Shown here: in pieces, positions 15,171-21,832 of the stretch
Layout: each line of letters starts with the position of its first letter
Numbering within the stretch: position 1 is the first letter of the stretch
Source: Aneurinibacillus aneurinilyticus ATCC 12856
GTDB lineage: Bacteria > Bacillota > Bacilli > Aneurinibacillales > Aneurinibacillaceae
Direction of reading: 5' to 3'
Length of the DNA stretch: 36,917 nucleotides
Assembly: GCF_000466385.1 (NCBI RefSeq)
Contig: NZ_KE952705.1
Coordinates: forward strand, 1 to 36,917
Translations under genes and position numbers: made by a program
The notes under the pieces: generated by a model
Seen by the model: only the letters and a program-made list of their open reading frames with translations
What the model was told of the DNA's origin: nothing
Databases searched by the model: none

Positions 15171-15347
15171 ATGCAAGTTTCACAGCAAACAAAACGTTCT
15201 GGATGCTTTCGGGTACTTGAGTCGCAGCCGATTCATCAGGATGGGTTTGTTATGGAATGGCCAGAGATGGGGTTTGTAGCCATGACAAGCCCGAATGATC
15301 CGAAGCCATCCATTGTATTATCCGCTGCGCAGGAGGTGATCGGGTGA
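15171..15347 (+). pseudogene. Chimeric remnant: N-terminus of glycerol/diol dehydratase large subunit joined to a short tail
   Basis: The 58-codon ORF contains RVLESQPIHQDGFVMEW and GFVAMTSPNDPKPSI, the conserved start of B12-dependent diol/glycerol dehydratase large subunits (PduC/DhaB; family pattern RPVNQDGFVKEWxxxGFxAMxSPNDPKPSI). After residue 46 it switches to VLSAAQEVIG and stops, overlapping the reactivase gene by four bases (GTGA). That tail resembles the last residues of the large reactivase subunit (DdrA/PduG, AVATGxVLS-), which suggests one in-frame deletion removed nearly all of the dehydratase subunits and the large reactivase. The ribosome site AAGGGGTG is intact. The match to PduC is strong; the DdrA origin of the tail is inference. 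Confidence 0.75.
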
Positions 15348-15784
15348 AGCAGAAGATTGGTGTTTCTGTACTCTATGAAAAAGGAACAGGAGAAGAAGTG
15401 CTGGATGCTATCTTTGCAGGATTGGAAGAAGAAGGTGTACCATTTTTTCACATGGAAGGAACGGGTTGTGATGCTTGTGAATTGGGCCGGTATGCGGCTG
15501 CACTTTCTTTATTGGATGTCGGTATCGGCGTAGAAAAGCAGGGCGGGAGCGCTATCTGCCATATAAAGTTGGCGCGCGGCTCGCCTTACCTGTTCGAACC
15601 AGTGAACGGGAGAACAGCAGGGCAAAATGCAGCCTGCCTCGTAAAAGGAATGCCGTTTAAAAGTAGAAAGGAGGATGAGGAAAATGAGTGGACTGACATT
15701 GGACATAGCAAAAGAAATGATAGAGCATGCCGAGCAAGAGGCGCGTCAGATCGGTGTCCCGATGGTCATTTCGGTAGTGGATGA
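15344..15784 (+). CDS. Orphan small subunit of diol/glycerol dehydratase reactivase (DdrB/PduH-like)
   Basis: A frame of 146 codons from GTG 15344, preceded by AGGAGGTGAT. Residues 1-105 follow the DdrB/PduH pattern: IGVSVLYEKG, EEEGVPFFHMEG, AAALSLLDVGIGVEKQGGSA and the end GQNAACLVKGMPF. This subunit swaps onto the damaged dehydratase and releases inactive cobalamin, so it has no purpose without the enzyme and the large reactivase, both missing here. Family members end near residue 115. Here the frame runs on 40 further codons through the next gene in another phase, so the native stop seems lost. It is intact but probably functionless, unless dehydratase genes exist elsewhere in the genome. 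Confidence 0.75.
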   Translation: MKQKIGVSVLYEKGTGEEVLDAIFAGLEEEGVPFFHMEGTGCDACELGRYAAALSLLDVGIGVEKQGGSAICHIKLARGSPYLFEPVNGRTAGQNAACLVKGMPFKSRKEDEENEWTDIGHSKRNDRACRARGASDRCPDGHFGSG

Positions 15785-16112
15785 AGGCGGTAATTTCGTC
15801 GCCTGTCATCGAATGGACGATGCGCTTTTGGTAAGCATTGATATTGCACAGAACAAGGCGTGGACTTCTGTCGCTCTCAAGATGCCAACCGCAAGTTTAG
15901 CGGAAGCTAGTGCTCCAGGTGCAGAGTTATACGGCATTAACACGACTAACAAGGGGCGCATTATACTGTTTGGTGGTGGCATTCCACTGCGCTCAGAAAA
16001 CCGGATTATTGGCGCGGTGGGCGTAAGCGGTGGATCTGTGGAGCAGGATGTGCGTGTGGCGGAAGCGGCAGTAAAAGCATTCGAAACAATGATGATTGAG
16101 GCTGGAGCATAG
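15684..16112 (+). CDS. GlcG/HbpS-family protein (DUF336, PduO C-terminal-like)
   Basis: A 142-residue protein with the heme- or cobalamin-associated GlcG/HbpS fold: VISVVDEGGNFVACHRMDDA, NKAWTSVAL and GGIPLR...IIGAVGVSGGSVEQD. Such proteins often accompany diol dehydratase, glycolate and propanediol genes, and the fold forms the C-terminal half of some PduO proteins. I start at ATG 15684, ten bases after AAAGGAGG; the ATG at 15675 is too close to that site. The gene looks intact and overlaps the reactivase frame by about 100 bases. It may now serve the aldehyde dehydrogenase that follows 35 bases downstream. The exact role is unknown. Confidence 0.88.
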   Translation: MSGLTLDIAKEMIEHAEQEARQIGVPMVISVVDEGGNFVACHRMDDALLVSIDIAQNKAWTSVALKMPTASLAEASAPGAELYGINTTNKGRIILFGGGIPLRSENRIIGAVGVSGGSVEQDVRVAEAAVKAFETMMIEAGA

Positions 16113-16147
16113 GATCGAATTTTACAATGAAATAGGGAGGAATAAAT

Positions 16148-17668
16148 ATGATCGTTGCACAACCGGGACAGGAGCAAGCAAAGGTGAATTTTAAATCGCA
16201 GTACGATAACTATATCGGAGGCAAATGGACAGCACCTGTTAAAGGGGAGTATTTCGAAAATATTTCCCCGGTCAATGGCCAGGTATTCTGCCGTATTGCC
16301 CGTTCTTCGGCAGAAGATATTGAGCTTGCGCTGGATGCAGCCCATGCTGCCAAGGACAGCTGGGGCCATACACCGGTAGCTGAACGGGCCCGTATCCTCA
16401 ATAAAATCGCTGATCGGATGGAAGAGAATCTGGAGCTATTAGCCGTTGCGGAAACATGGGATAACGGAAAGCCGGTGCGGGAGACGATGGCTGCCGATAT
16501 TCCATTGGCGATTGATCATTTCCGCTATTTTGCCGGTATTTTACGTGCGGAAGAAGGAACCATCAGTGAGATTGATGAGAATACAATCGCTTATCATTTC
16601 AATGAACCGCTTGGTGTTGTCGGTCAAATTATTCCGTGGAATTTCCCGATTTTAATGGCATGCTGGAAGCTGGCCCCTGCGCTTGCAGCAGGCAACTGCG
16701 TCGTACTAAAACCGGCTGAACAGACCCCTGCTTCCATCATGGTATTGATAGAATTAATTGAAGACTTGCTCCCGCCGGGTATACTGAACGTCGTGAATGG
16801 CTTCGGTGTGGAAGCGGGTAAGCCGCTTGCGTCTAATCCACGCATCGCCAAAATTGCATTCACTGGCGAGACGACGACAGGGCGTCTAATTATGCAATAT
16901 GCTTCGCAAAATATCATTCCGGTCACGCTGGAGCTGGGAGGAAAATCACCGAACATTTTCTTCCCGGATGTGGCAGCTAAAGATGATGCCTTCTTTGATA
17001 AAGCCATTGAGGGATTCGTCATGTTTGCTCTTAATCAGGGTGAAGTATGCACATGCCCTTCCCGTGCGTTGATTCATGAAGCGATTTATGATGAATTTAT
17101 GGAACGGGCAATTGAGCGTGTGAAAAGGATTAAACAAGGAAATCCTCTGGATACGGAAACGATGATTGGAGCACAGGCATCAATGGAGCAGGTCGAGAAA
17201 ATTCTGTCCTATATTGATATTGGCTTACAGGAAGGAGCCGAATGCCTAGCAGGGGGCGAACGCAATTATCTTGAAGGCGATCTAAAGGACGGATACTATA
17301 TTAAGCCAACTATTTTCAAGGGCAATAACGACATGCGCATCTTCCAGGAAGAGATCTTCGGACCGGTAGTTTCGGTAACGACATTTAAAGACGAAGCGGA
17401 AGCGCTACAGATAGCGAACGATACGCTGTATGGTCTTGGAGCAGGCGTATGGACACGGGATATGAATACGGCATACCGCATGGGACGTAAAATTAAAGCG
17501 GGGCGTGTATGGACGAATTGCTATCATATGTATCCGGCCCACGCAGCATTCGGCGGATACAAGCAATCCGGTATCGGACGCGAAACACATAAAATGATGC
17601 TCAATCATTACCAGCAGACAAAGAATCTTCTCGTTAGTTATGCACCGGAAGCGCAAGGATTCTTCTAA
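16148..17668 (+). CDS. NAD(P)-dependent aldehyde dehydrogenase (AldB/ExaC-like)
   Basis: A 506-residue enzyme oxidising aldehydes to acids. Key residues are Asn165 in PWNFP, Glu262 in LELGGKSPN and catalytic Cys301 in [11 protein letters not shown]; the cofactor segment is FTGETTTGR. The [11 protein letters not shown] context is typical of acetaldehyde/chloroacetaldehyde dehydrogenases linked to alcohol and diol catabolism. The ATG follows AGGGAGGAATAA. A DUF779 gene starts 25 bases after the stop, a pairing known from many genomes. In the ancestral locus it may have oxidised 3-hydroxypropanal or propanal made by the dehydratase; now it would handle general aldehydes. Confidence 0.93.
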   Translation: MIVAQPGQEQAKVNFKSQYDNYIGGKWTAPVKGEYFENISPVNGQVFCRIARSSAEDIELALDAAHAAKDSWGHTPVAERARILNKIADRMEENLELLAVAETWDNGKPVRETMAADIPLAIDHFRYFAGILRAEEGTISEIDENTIAYHFNEPLGVVGQIIPWNFPILMACWKLAPALAAGNCVVLKPAEQTPASIMVLIELIEDLLPPGILNVVNGFGVEAGKPLASNPRIAKIAFTGETTTGRLIMQYASQNIIPVTLELGGKSPNIFFPDVAAKDDAFFDKAIEGFVMFALNQGEVCTCPSRALIHEAIYDEFMERAIERVKRIKQGNPLDTETMIGAQASMEQVEKILSYIDIGLQEGAECLAGGERNYLEGDLKDGYYIKPTIFKGNNDMRIFQEEIFGPVVSVTTFKDEAEALQIANDTLYGLGAGVWTRDMNTAYRMGRKIKAGRVWTNCYHMYPAHAAFGGYKQSGIGRETHKMMLNHYQQTKNLLVSYAPEAQGFF

Positions 17669-17693
17669 GCTTGCGTATACAGGAGGTGAAGGT

Positions 17694-18059
17694 ATGGAAG
17701 AAGTCAAACGGGTGCTGGCAACAGACAAAGCGCTCGCTTTGATTGAAAAATTGAAGGATAGGCATGGGCCCTTGATGTTTCACCAGTCCGGGGGCTGCTG
17801 CGATGGAAGTTCGCCGATGTGTTATGCGCGGAATGAGTTCCTGGTGGGGGATCAGGATATTCTGCTGGGCGAAATCGGGGACAGCCCATTCTATATCAGC
17901 AAATCACAGTACGGGTACTGGAAGCATACGCAGTTGATTATTGATGTAGTGGCCGGACGGGGCGGTATGTTTTCACTAGAAGGTCCGGAAGGTGTACGGT
18001 TTTTGACTCGTTCAAGAGTGTTTACGGACGAGGAACGGAAGGTGCTGGGTAGCAAATAG
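17694..18059 (+). CDS. DUF779 protein, partner of the aldehyde dehydrogenase
   Basis: A 121-residue protein with the DUF779 hallmark HQSGGCCDGSSPMC followed by GEIGDSPFYIS and the C-terminal GxxFSLEGPEGVRFLTRSR. The start at 17694 follows AGGAGGTGAAGGT; an in-frame ATG at 17640 lies inside the aldehyde dehydrogenase gene. The conserved cysteines could bind metal or form a redox site. DUF779 genes almost always sit beside aldehyde dehydrogenases, as here. The molecular function is not established. Confidence 0.92.
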   Translation: MEEVKRVLATDKALALIEKLKDRHGPLMFHQSGGCCDGSSPMCYARNEFLVGDQDILLGEIGDSPFYISKSQYGYWKHTQLIIDVVAGRGGMFSLEGPEGVRFLTRSRVFTDEERKVLGSK

Positions 18060-18100
18060 AAAACGGGTGTTTTTCATTATATGGGAAATTTGGAACGGAT

Positions 18101-18138
18101 AAAGCGGAGTGGGAAAGGGGTTCCCGCTCCGCTTTTAT
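18101..18138 (+). terminator. Terminator after the DUF779 gene
   Basis: AAAGCGGAGTGGGA pairs with TCCCGCTCCGCTTT (one G-T pair) across a seven-base loop, ending in TTTT. It also faces the convergent small gene on the minus strand. Confidence 0.85.
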
Positions 18139-18157
18139 GCTGTTTTGCTATTAATTC

Positions 18158-18316
18158 CTATTCCACGGTTTTTGTGCCTGTATTCTCCTTTTTGGCAATC
18201 TCGGTTAGCTTTTGCAGAAGAATATGCTGCGGCATGTGCATAATTTGTTCAATAGGCACATTTAATTTCTCGGATAACATTTTGGCTGTTTCAAGGGAAA
18301 TCGGGTTTGGTTTCAT
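18158..18316 (-). CDS. 52-residue protein of unknown function
   Basis: A short minus-strand gene beginning MKPNPISLETAKMLSEKLNV and ending in TKTVE. It is helical and hydrophilic. I chose the ATG at 18316, seven bases after AAGGGGG; an in-frame ATG at 18322 is possible. A TGGTATAAT extended -10 box stands about 30 bases upstream. The strong start signals, promoter and flanking terminator argue that it is real despite its size. I know no function. Confidence 0.6.
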   Translation of the reverse strand: MKPNPISLETAKMLSEKLNVPIEQIMHMPQHILLQKLTEIAKKENTGTKTVE

Positions 18317-18346
18317 GTTCATGCCCCCTTCCTCACTTTTTTATCC

Positions 18347-18355
18347 ATTATACCA
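18347..18355 (-). promoter_or_regulatory. Extended -10 promoter of the 52-residue gene
   Basis: TGGTATAAT on the minus strand is a perfect extended -10 element. No good -35 accompanies it, which such promoters tolerate. Confidence 0.55.
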
Positions 18356-18381
18356 GACTGAGTGTACAGCGAAGAAAAGAG

Positions 18382-18403
18382 CGGTTCTTATAACCGTTTT
18401 TTT
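18382..18403. terminator. Hairpin between two minus-strand genes
   Basis: CGGTT pairs with AACCG across a five-base loop, with seven Ts on the plus side and TCTTTTCTTC on the minus side. On the minus strand it would end transcription of the thioredoxin-like gene. The stem is short. Confidence 0.5.
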
Positions 18404-18408
18404 GTGCT

Positions 18409-18972
18409 TTATAGAGAGGAAAGGATTTCGTGCAGCTCCTTGATAATAATGGCGTGATATCCTGTGCCTTCTCCGTATTCCTGTAGCATTTTTGCCCTTG
18501 TATCCTTTATTTTTTCATCATAATCAGGTGCATTTCGATCTGGATTTTCCTGTTTAAATGCCGTCATAATCGCCTGTACATTAGCTGGTCGAGGCCCCCA
18601 TTTGCCGAGCACGTTGCCGTCTGCATCGGTGAAAAGAACGATTGGAATCGCGCGTCCGCCCATTGTTAGGAAATGATCCATCACATCCAGGTTTTCTTCC
18701 ATAATAAGGATTTCAGTGGGGATTTTCGCCTCATTCATAGCCCGGAATATAACAGGCACGTTGCGAACAACATCCCCGCACCAGTCTGCGGCCAGAATCA
18801 TGCAGTGAATGTCATCCCGTTGCTGAAGCGATTGGAAGAAGTTCTGTTCTCCTGCGGGCCAGGTGAAGCGGGTGTACCAATCATGAAATGTTTCCTTATT
18901 TTTTGACATTTCCTCCATGAACTGCTGCGGAGATTTTCCTGTTTTGATTTTAGCTTTCAGGTTTACACTCAT
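18409..18972 (-). CDS. Thioredoxin-fold protein (single-cysteine WCGD motif)
   Basis: A 187-residue cytoplasmic protein with a thioredoxin-like core: ILAADWCGDVVRNVPV, then a cis-proline-like segment (GGRAIPIVLFTDADGN). The usual CxxC is reduced to one cysteine followed by GDV, typical of a Bacillales thioredoxin-like family of unknown role. It may be a thiol peroxide or bacillithiol-type handler rather than a disulfide reductase; that is inference. ATG 18972 follows AAGGAGGAACGAG; an upstream in-frame start at 19083 lacks such a site. Confidence 0.8.
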   Translation of the reverse strand: MSVNLKAKIKTGKSPQQFMEEMSKNKETFHDWYTRFTWPAGEQNFFQSLQQRDDIHCMILAADWCGDVVRNVPVIFRAMNEAKIPTEILIMEENLDVMDHFLTMGGRAIPIVLFTDADGNVLGKWGPRPANVQAIMTAFKQENPDRNAPDYDEKIKDTRAKMLQEYGEGTGYHAIIIKELHEILSSL

Positions 18973-19154
18973 GCTCGTTCCTCCTTCATAACGTATATCC
19001 TGTGTTTCGTCGAAGCGGCAAAAAAATCCTTCTCGCAAATGTGTTATACAGTAATTGTATGTACATGGAAGTTTGAAACTCACCCTTATATTATGCGTAC
19101 AGCATAGTGTATAATTTCATATGACAGGAAAATAACAAGAAGGGAGGGAACGCA

Positions 19155-19580
19155 ATGGAGCTACCTTTTGATATTTCGTTTTTGTGGATGATGTTTTGGA
19201 TATCCACCTTTGTAGTAGGATGCTTTGCAGCAGTAAGAGCGGGAAAGGCGTATCACCCAGCTATTGCAGGTGTGGCCTCTGCGGAAAATGAGCGTAGTTC
19301 CTGCATAGAAGCAGAAGCGACCGTACGGCGTTTTTTATGTGTGCGCCGCAAATGTCCGGTGAAAGAATCATCTACTGGAGATGAAGAACCGCTGTCTTTC
19401 CTGAAAAAAGCCGATAAATCCGCTTATTCAGGAAAGGAGAAAATACATGCACGCTTTATCACAACCGATTACGGTACTCTTGGTTCCATTGCTTACCTTC
19501 TTGTTTCATTTGGCTCAGGACTGGGGAATTGCCGTTCTGTTGCTTACATTGTTCGTCCGTTTGCTGCTGTTTCCGTTTAG
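19155..19580 (+). CDS. Small membrane-anchored protein overlapping the yidC paralogue
   Basis: A 141-codon frame after GAAGGGAGGG. One membrane segment (about residues 7-28) precedes a charged, cysteine-containing soluble part. The last 44 codons overlap the yidC-like gene by 134 bases, unusually long for two real genes. An A6 run at 19404-19409 offers an explanation: one extra A would end the protein at SFLKKSR, ahead of the yidC start. So the natural protein may be about 85 residues and the extended form a frameshift product or error. I recognise no family. Its position directly before yidC suggests an envelope role. Confidence 0.5.
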   Translation: MELPFDISFLWMMFWISTFVVGCFAAVRAGKAYHPAIAGVASAENERSSCIEAEATVRRFLCVRRKCPVKESSTGDEEPLSFLKKADKSAYSGKEKIHARFITTDYGTLGSIAYLLVSFGSGLGNCRSVAYIVRPFAAVSV

Positions 19581-20124
19581 CCTGCGGGTAGCCCGGCAAC
19601 AGGCATTGCAGATGAAGATACAGCCCGAACTTGTTTCATTGAGGGAGCGTTATAAGGACAAGCCGGCTGATTTAATGATGGAAACAAGAAAAATATATGA
19701 AAAATATGGCGTAAAGCCAATGGCCATGTTTACGATTGCGCTATTGCAGATGCCGATTTTTATGGGGATGTATTCGTTGTTTATTACGCATGGAGCTACG
19801 ATGTCTTCCTTTTTAATTCCGTGGGTTCTGACATTTGCCGAGTCTGACCCGTGGCATGTGTTACCTATTGCTGCGGCTTCGCTTGCTTGTCTGACCAGTT
19901 TTCTGCCGCTGTCACCAAGTGTTGGAACGACCGTATCGAATCGGCAAAGAATACTAACCGCCCTTCTGATGGTGCCTTTCTTTCTGCTTATTTTGTGGAA
20001 GGCACCGGTCGCCCTTTGCTTATATTGGATTGCCGGGTCCATGTTCGGCCTGCTGGAGCGGTTGTTTTACCGCACCGTCTGGGGCCAGTCGTTATTGAAT
20101 AGAAAAATGAGGGTCCAGGCTTAA
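19447..20124 (+). CDS. YidC/Oxa1-family membrane insertase paralogue (short form)
   Basis: A 225-residue polytopic protein with the YidC core. It has an N-terminal hydrophobic helix, then WGIAVLLLTLFVRLLLFPF with the groove arginine (Arg38), a cytoplasmic hairpin (about 55-90, MKIQPELVSLRERYKDKPAD), LLQMPIFMGMYSLF and two further helices ending VALCLYWIAGSMFGL. It inserts membrane proteins, with or without Sec. Housekeeping SpoIIIJ/YidC normally has a lipoprotein signal and lies by rnpA; this one has neither, so it is probably a second, specialised copy. The ATG follows AAAGGAG. Confidence 0.9.
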   Translation: MHALSQPITVLLVPLLTFLFHLAQDWGIAVLLLTLFVRLLLFPFSLRVARQQALQMKIQPELVSLRERYKDKPADLMMETRKIYEKYGVKPMAMFTIALLQMPIFMGMYSLFITHGATMSSFLIPWVLTFAESDPWHVLPIAAASLACLTSFLPLSPSVGTTVSNRQRILTALLMVPFFLLILWKAPVALCLYWIAGSMFGLLERLFYRTVWGQSLLNRKMRVQA

Positions 20125-20141
20125 CGATAAGAATAGATAAT

Positions 20142-20186
20142 AAAATGACGAAGAAGGAGCGGGGGTTCTTTCTTCGTCATTTTTTA
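20142..20186 (+). terminator. Terminator after the yidC paralogue
   Basis: AAAATGACGAAGAA pairs perfectly with TTCTTCGTCATTTT across a 14-base loop, followed by TT. Confidence 0.88.
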
Positions 20187-20231
20187 ATAGATAAGATGTA
20201 CATACATACTGCATATGATGGGGGATAAAAG

Positions 20232-20639
20232 ATGGCTGATGAGCAATATTTACAGGAATTGAAAAGCTATTTTTCCGATGTACCGTTCTGGAAGTACGTC
20301 GGGTGTACGATTGAAAGCATTGAGGAAGGAGAAGCTGTGTTGTCGCTTACCGTTGCACATGAGCATATGAATGGAAACATGACGTTGCACGGCGGTGTAT
20401 ACGCTACGTTATTGGATAACGCTATGGGACTTGCGGCCCGTTCGCAGGGAGAAAAAAATCAGGCAACGACCAATATGAATATTCATTATTTGGCTGCTGT
20501 CAATACAGGTAAAGTGTATGCCCGTGGTCGCATCGTACATCGTACGAAGCGTACGATCACGACTGAAGCGCGGGTTGAGGCAGAAGACGGGATGCTGCTG
20601 GCGATGGCTACGGGAAGCTTCCGGGTGCTGAAGCAGTAG
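20232..20639 (+). CDS. PaaI-type hotdog-fold acyl-CoA thioesterase
   Basis: A 135-residue hotdog-fold protein. The segment NMTLHGGVYATLLDNAMGLA carries the HGG and acidic residue of the PaaI/thioesterase-4 family, where Asp or Glu activates water against an acyl-CoA thioester. The end RVEAEDGMLLAMATGSFRVL is also standard. It should hydrolyse an aryl- or medium-chain acyl-CoA in the cytoplasm. The ATG follows GATGGGGGATAAAAG. It stands alone between terminators. Confidence 0.9.
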   Translation: MADEQYLQELKSYFSDVPFWKYVGCTIESIEEGEAVLSLTVAHEHMNGNMTLHGGVYATLLDNAMGLAARSQGEKNQATTNMNIHYLAAVNTGKVYARGRIVHRTKRTITTEARVEAEDGMLLAMATGSFRVLKQ

Positions 20640-20693
20640 CATTCGCCTGCCGTTTGGCAAAGATGGACCATGACGAAAGGAAATAAAAGAAAA

Positions 20694-20729
20694 GAGGGCC
20701 GTTTTTCGAAGAAGTGGCCCTCCTTTTTT
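20694..20729. terminator. Bidirectional terminator between convergent genes
   Basis: GAGGGCC pairs with GGCCCTC across a 15-base loop, with CTTTTTTTA on the plus side and TTTTCTTTTATTT on the minus side. It serves the thioesterase and the small minus-strand gene. Confidence 0.82.
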
Positions 20730-20744
20730 ATGCTTATTTTAGTA

Positions 20745-20906
20745 TTATGCACCTGTATAGTATTCATTGAACTCTTCGCGTGAGATTTTGCAGCGTCCGT
20801 CCGCAAACAGGAGGTAAACGTCATGTTCCGTCTCTTTCACAACCAATCCCTGCTGCGGGAGAATTCTATCGTATCCCCTTTTTGTTCGTACCCATACAAG
20901 CTTCAT
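20745..20906 (-). CDS. 53-residue protein of unknown function
   Basis: A short gene with an excellent ribosome site (AAGGAGGGCGTATACC) before ATG 20906. The product starts MKLVWVRTKRGYDRILPQQG and continues KETEHDVYLLFADGRCKISR, a beta-rich pattern like small SH3-type or DUF proteins. It ends just before a shared terminator. I do not recognise the family, but the start signal and composition make it convincing. Confidence 0.65.
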   Translation of the reverse strand: MKLVWVRTKRGYDRILPQQGLVVKETEHDVYLLFADGRCKISREEFNEYYTGA

Positions 20907-21031
20907 GGTATACGCCCTCCTTATTTACATAAATCGAGTAATGTAGATACTATCATTTTATTAAGTATATGTAAAGTTTTTGTTAAGAATTCATTTTTTT
21001 CTTGCCTGTAATTTATTATTGTGGTAAAGAA

Positions 21032-21060
21032 TTGGCTTTCTGTTTTCTGTTCTGTAAAAT
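21032..21060 (+). promoter_or_regulatory. Promoter of lutABC
   Basis: TTGGCT and TAAAAT are separated by 17 bases, starting about 35 bases before the lutA ATG. I do not see a convincing catabolite-repression (cre) box beside it, and no lutR gene is in the window. Confidence 0.65.
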
Positions 21061-21103
21061 AAGAAAATACAATCAATTATAAAACATGAAGAGGAGAGTA
21101 AGG

Positions 21104-21832
21104 ATGAGAGTTTCTCTATTTATCACCTGTCTATCGGATGTGTTTTTCCCCGGTGTTGGACAGAGTGTAGTCGAAGTGCTTGAAAGGCATGGAGCAGAGG
21201 TGGATTTTCCGCAGGATCAAACATGTTGCGGGCAGCCGGCTTATAATAGCGGTTATCATAAAGAAGCACGTGAAACAGCAAAGCATATGGTGAACGTATT
21301 CGCTGGCAGTGAGTATGTTGTATCACCATCAGGGTCTTGTGTAGCTATGCTTCGTCATTATTACCCTGAACTTTTACGGGATGAACCGGATTGGGCCGAG
21401 AAAGCACGTGATTTGGCCGGAAAAACGTATGAATTCTCCGAGTTTTTGATACGAATTATGAAGGTAGAGCAGGTAGACGCAAGTTTGTGTGCCAATGCTA
21501 CTTATCATCATTCCTGTCACATGAGTCGCGGATTAGGGATTAAGGAAGAACCGACATCTCTTCTTTCCCAGGTGAAAGGATTAAACATGGAGGAGTTACC
21601 TTATTGCCAGGACTGCTGTGGATTTGGCGGTACATTCGCTACAAAAATGAGCACGATTTCCGAGGCGATGGTAGATGAGAAGGTGAAGCATATCGAAGCT
21701 ACTGGTGCGAATGTGCTAATTGGCTCTGATATGGGATGTCTAATGAATATCGGCGGCCGCCTGCGTCGGACAGGCAAAGACATACAGGTTATGCACGTGG
21801 CGGAAGTTCTTGCGAGGGGGGGAGAAAAATGA
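21104..21832 (+). CDS. lutA: L-lactate oxidation iron-sulfur protein LutA
   Basis: A 242-residue protein with the two cysteine-rich CCG motifs of glycolate-oxidase/LutA proteins: TCCGQPAYNSG near residue 43 and DCCGFGGTFATK near residue 170. The conserved HHSCHMSRG lies between them. With LutB and LutC it forms the enzyme oxidising L-lactate to pyruvate. I start at ATG 21104 (RVSLFITCLSDVFFPGVG), matching the family; the ATG at 21086 is in frame but less favoured. Its TGA overlaps the lutB ATG, so the three genes are coupled. Confidence 0.95.
   Translation: MRVSLFITCLSDVFFPGVGQSVVEVLERHGAEVDFPQDQTCCGQPAYNSGYHKEARETAKHMVNVFAGSEYVVSPSGSCVAMLRHYYPELLRDEPDWAEKARDLAGKTYEFSEFLIRIMKVEQVDASLCANATYHHSCHMSRGLGIKEEPTSLLSQVKGLNMEELPYCQDCCGFGGTFATKMSTISEAMVDEKVKHIEATGANVLIGSDMGCLMNIGGRLRRTGKDIQVMHVAEVLARGGEK

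Noticed and set aside
18081-18443. 120-codon plus-strand frame
   Set aside because: Starts inside the DUF779 terminator and is antisense to the 52-residue gene; no ribosome site and an implausible Cys/Phe-rich product.
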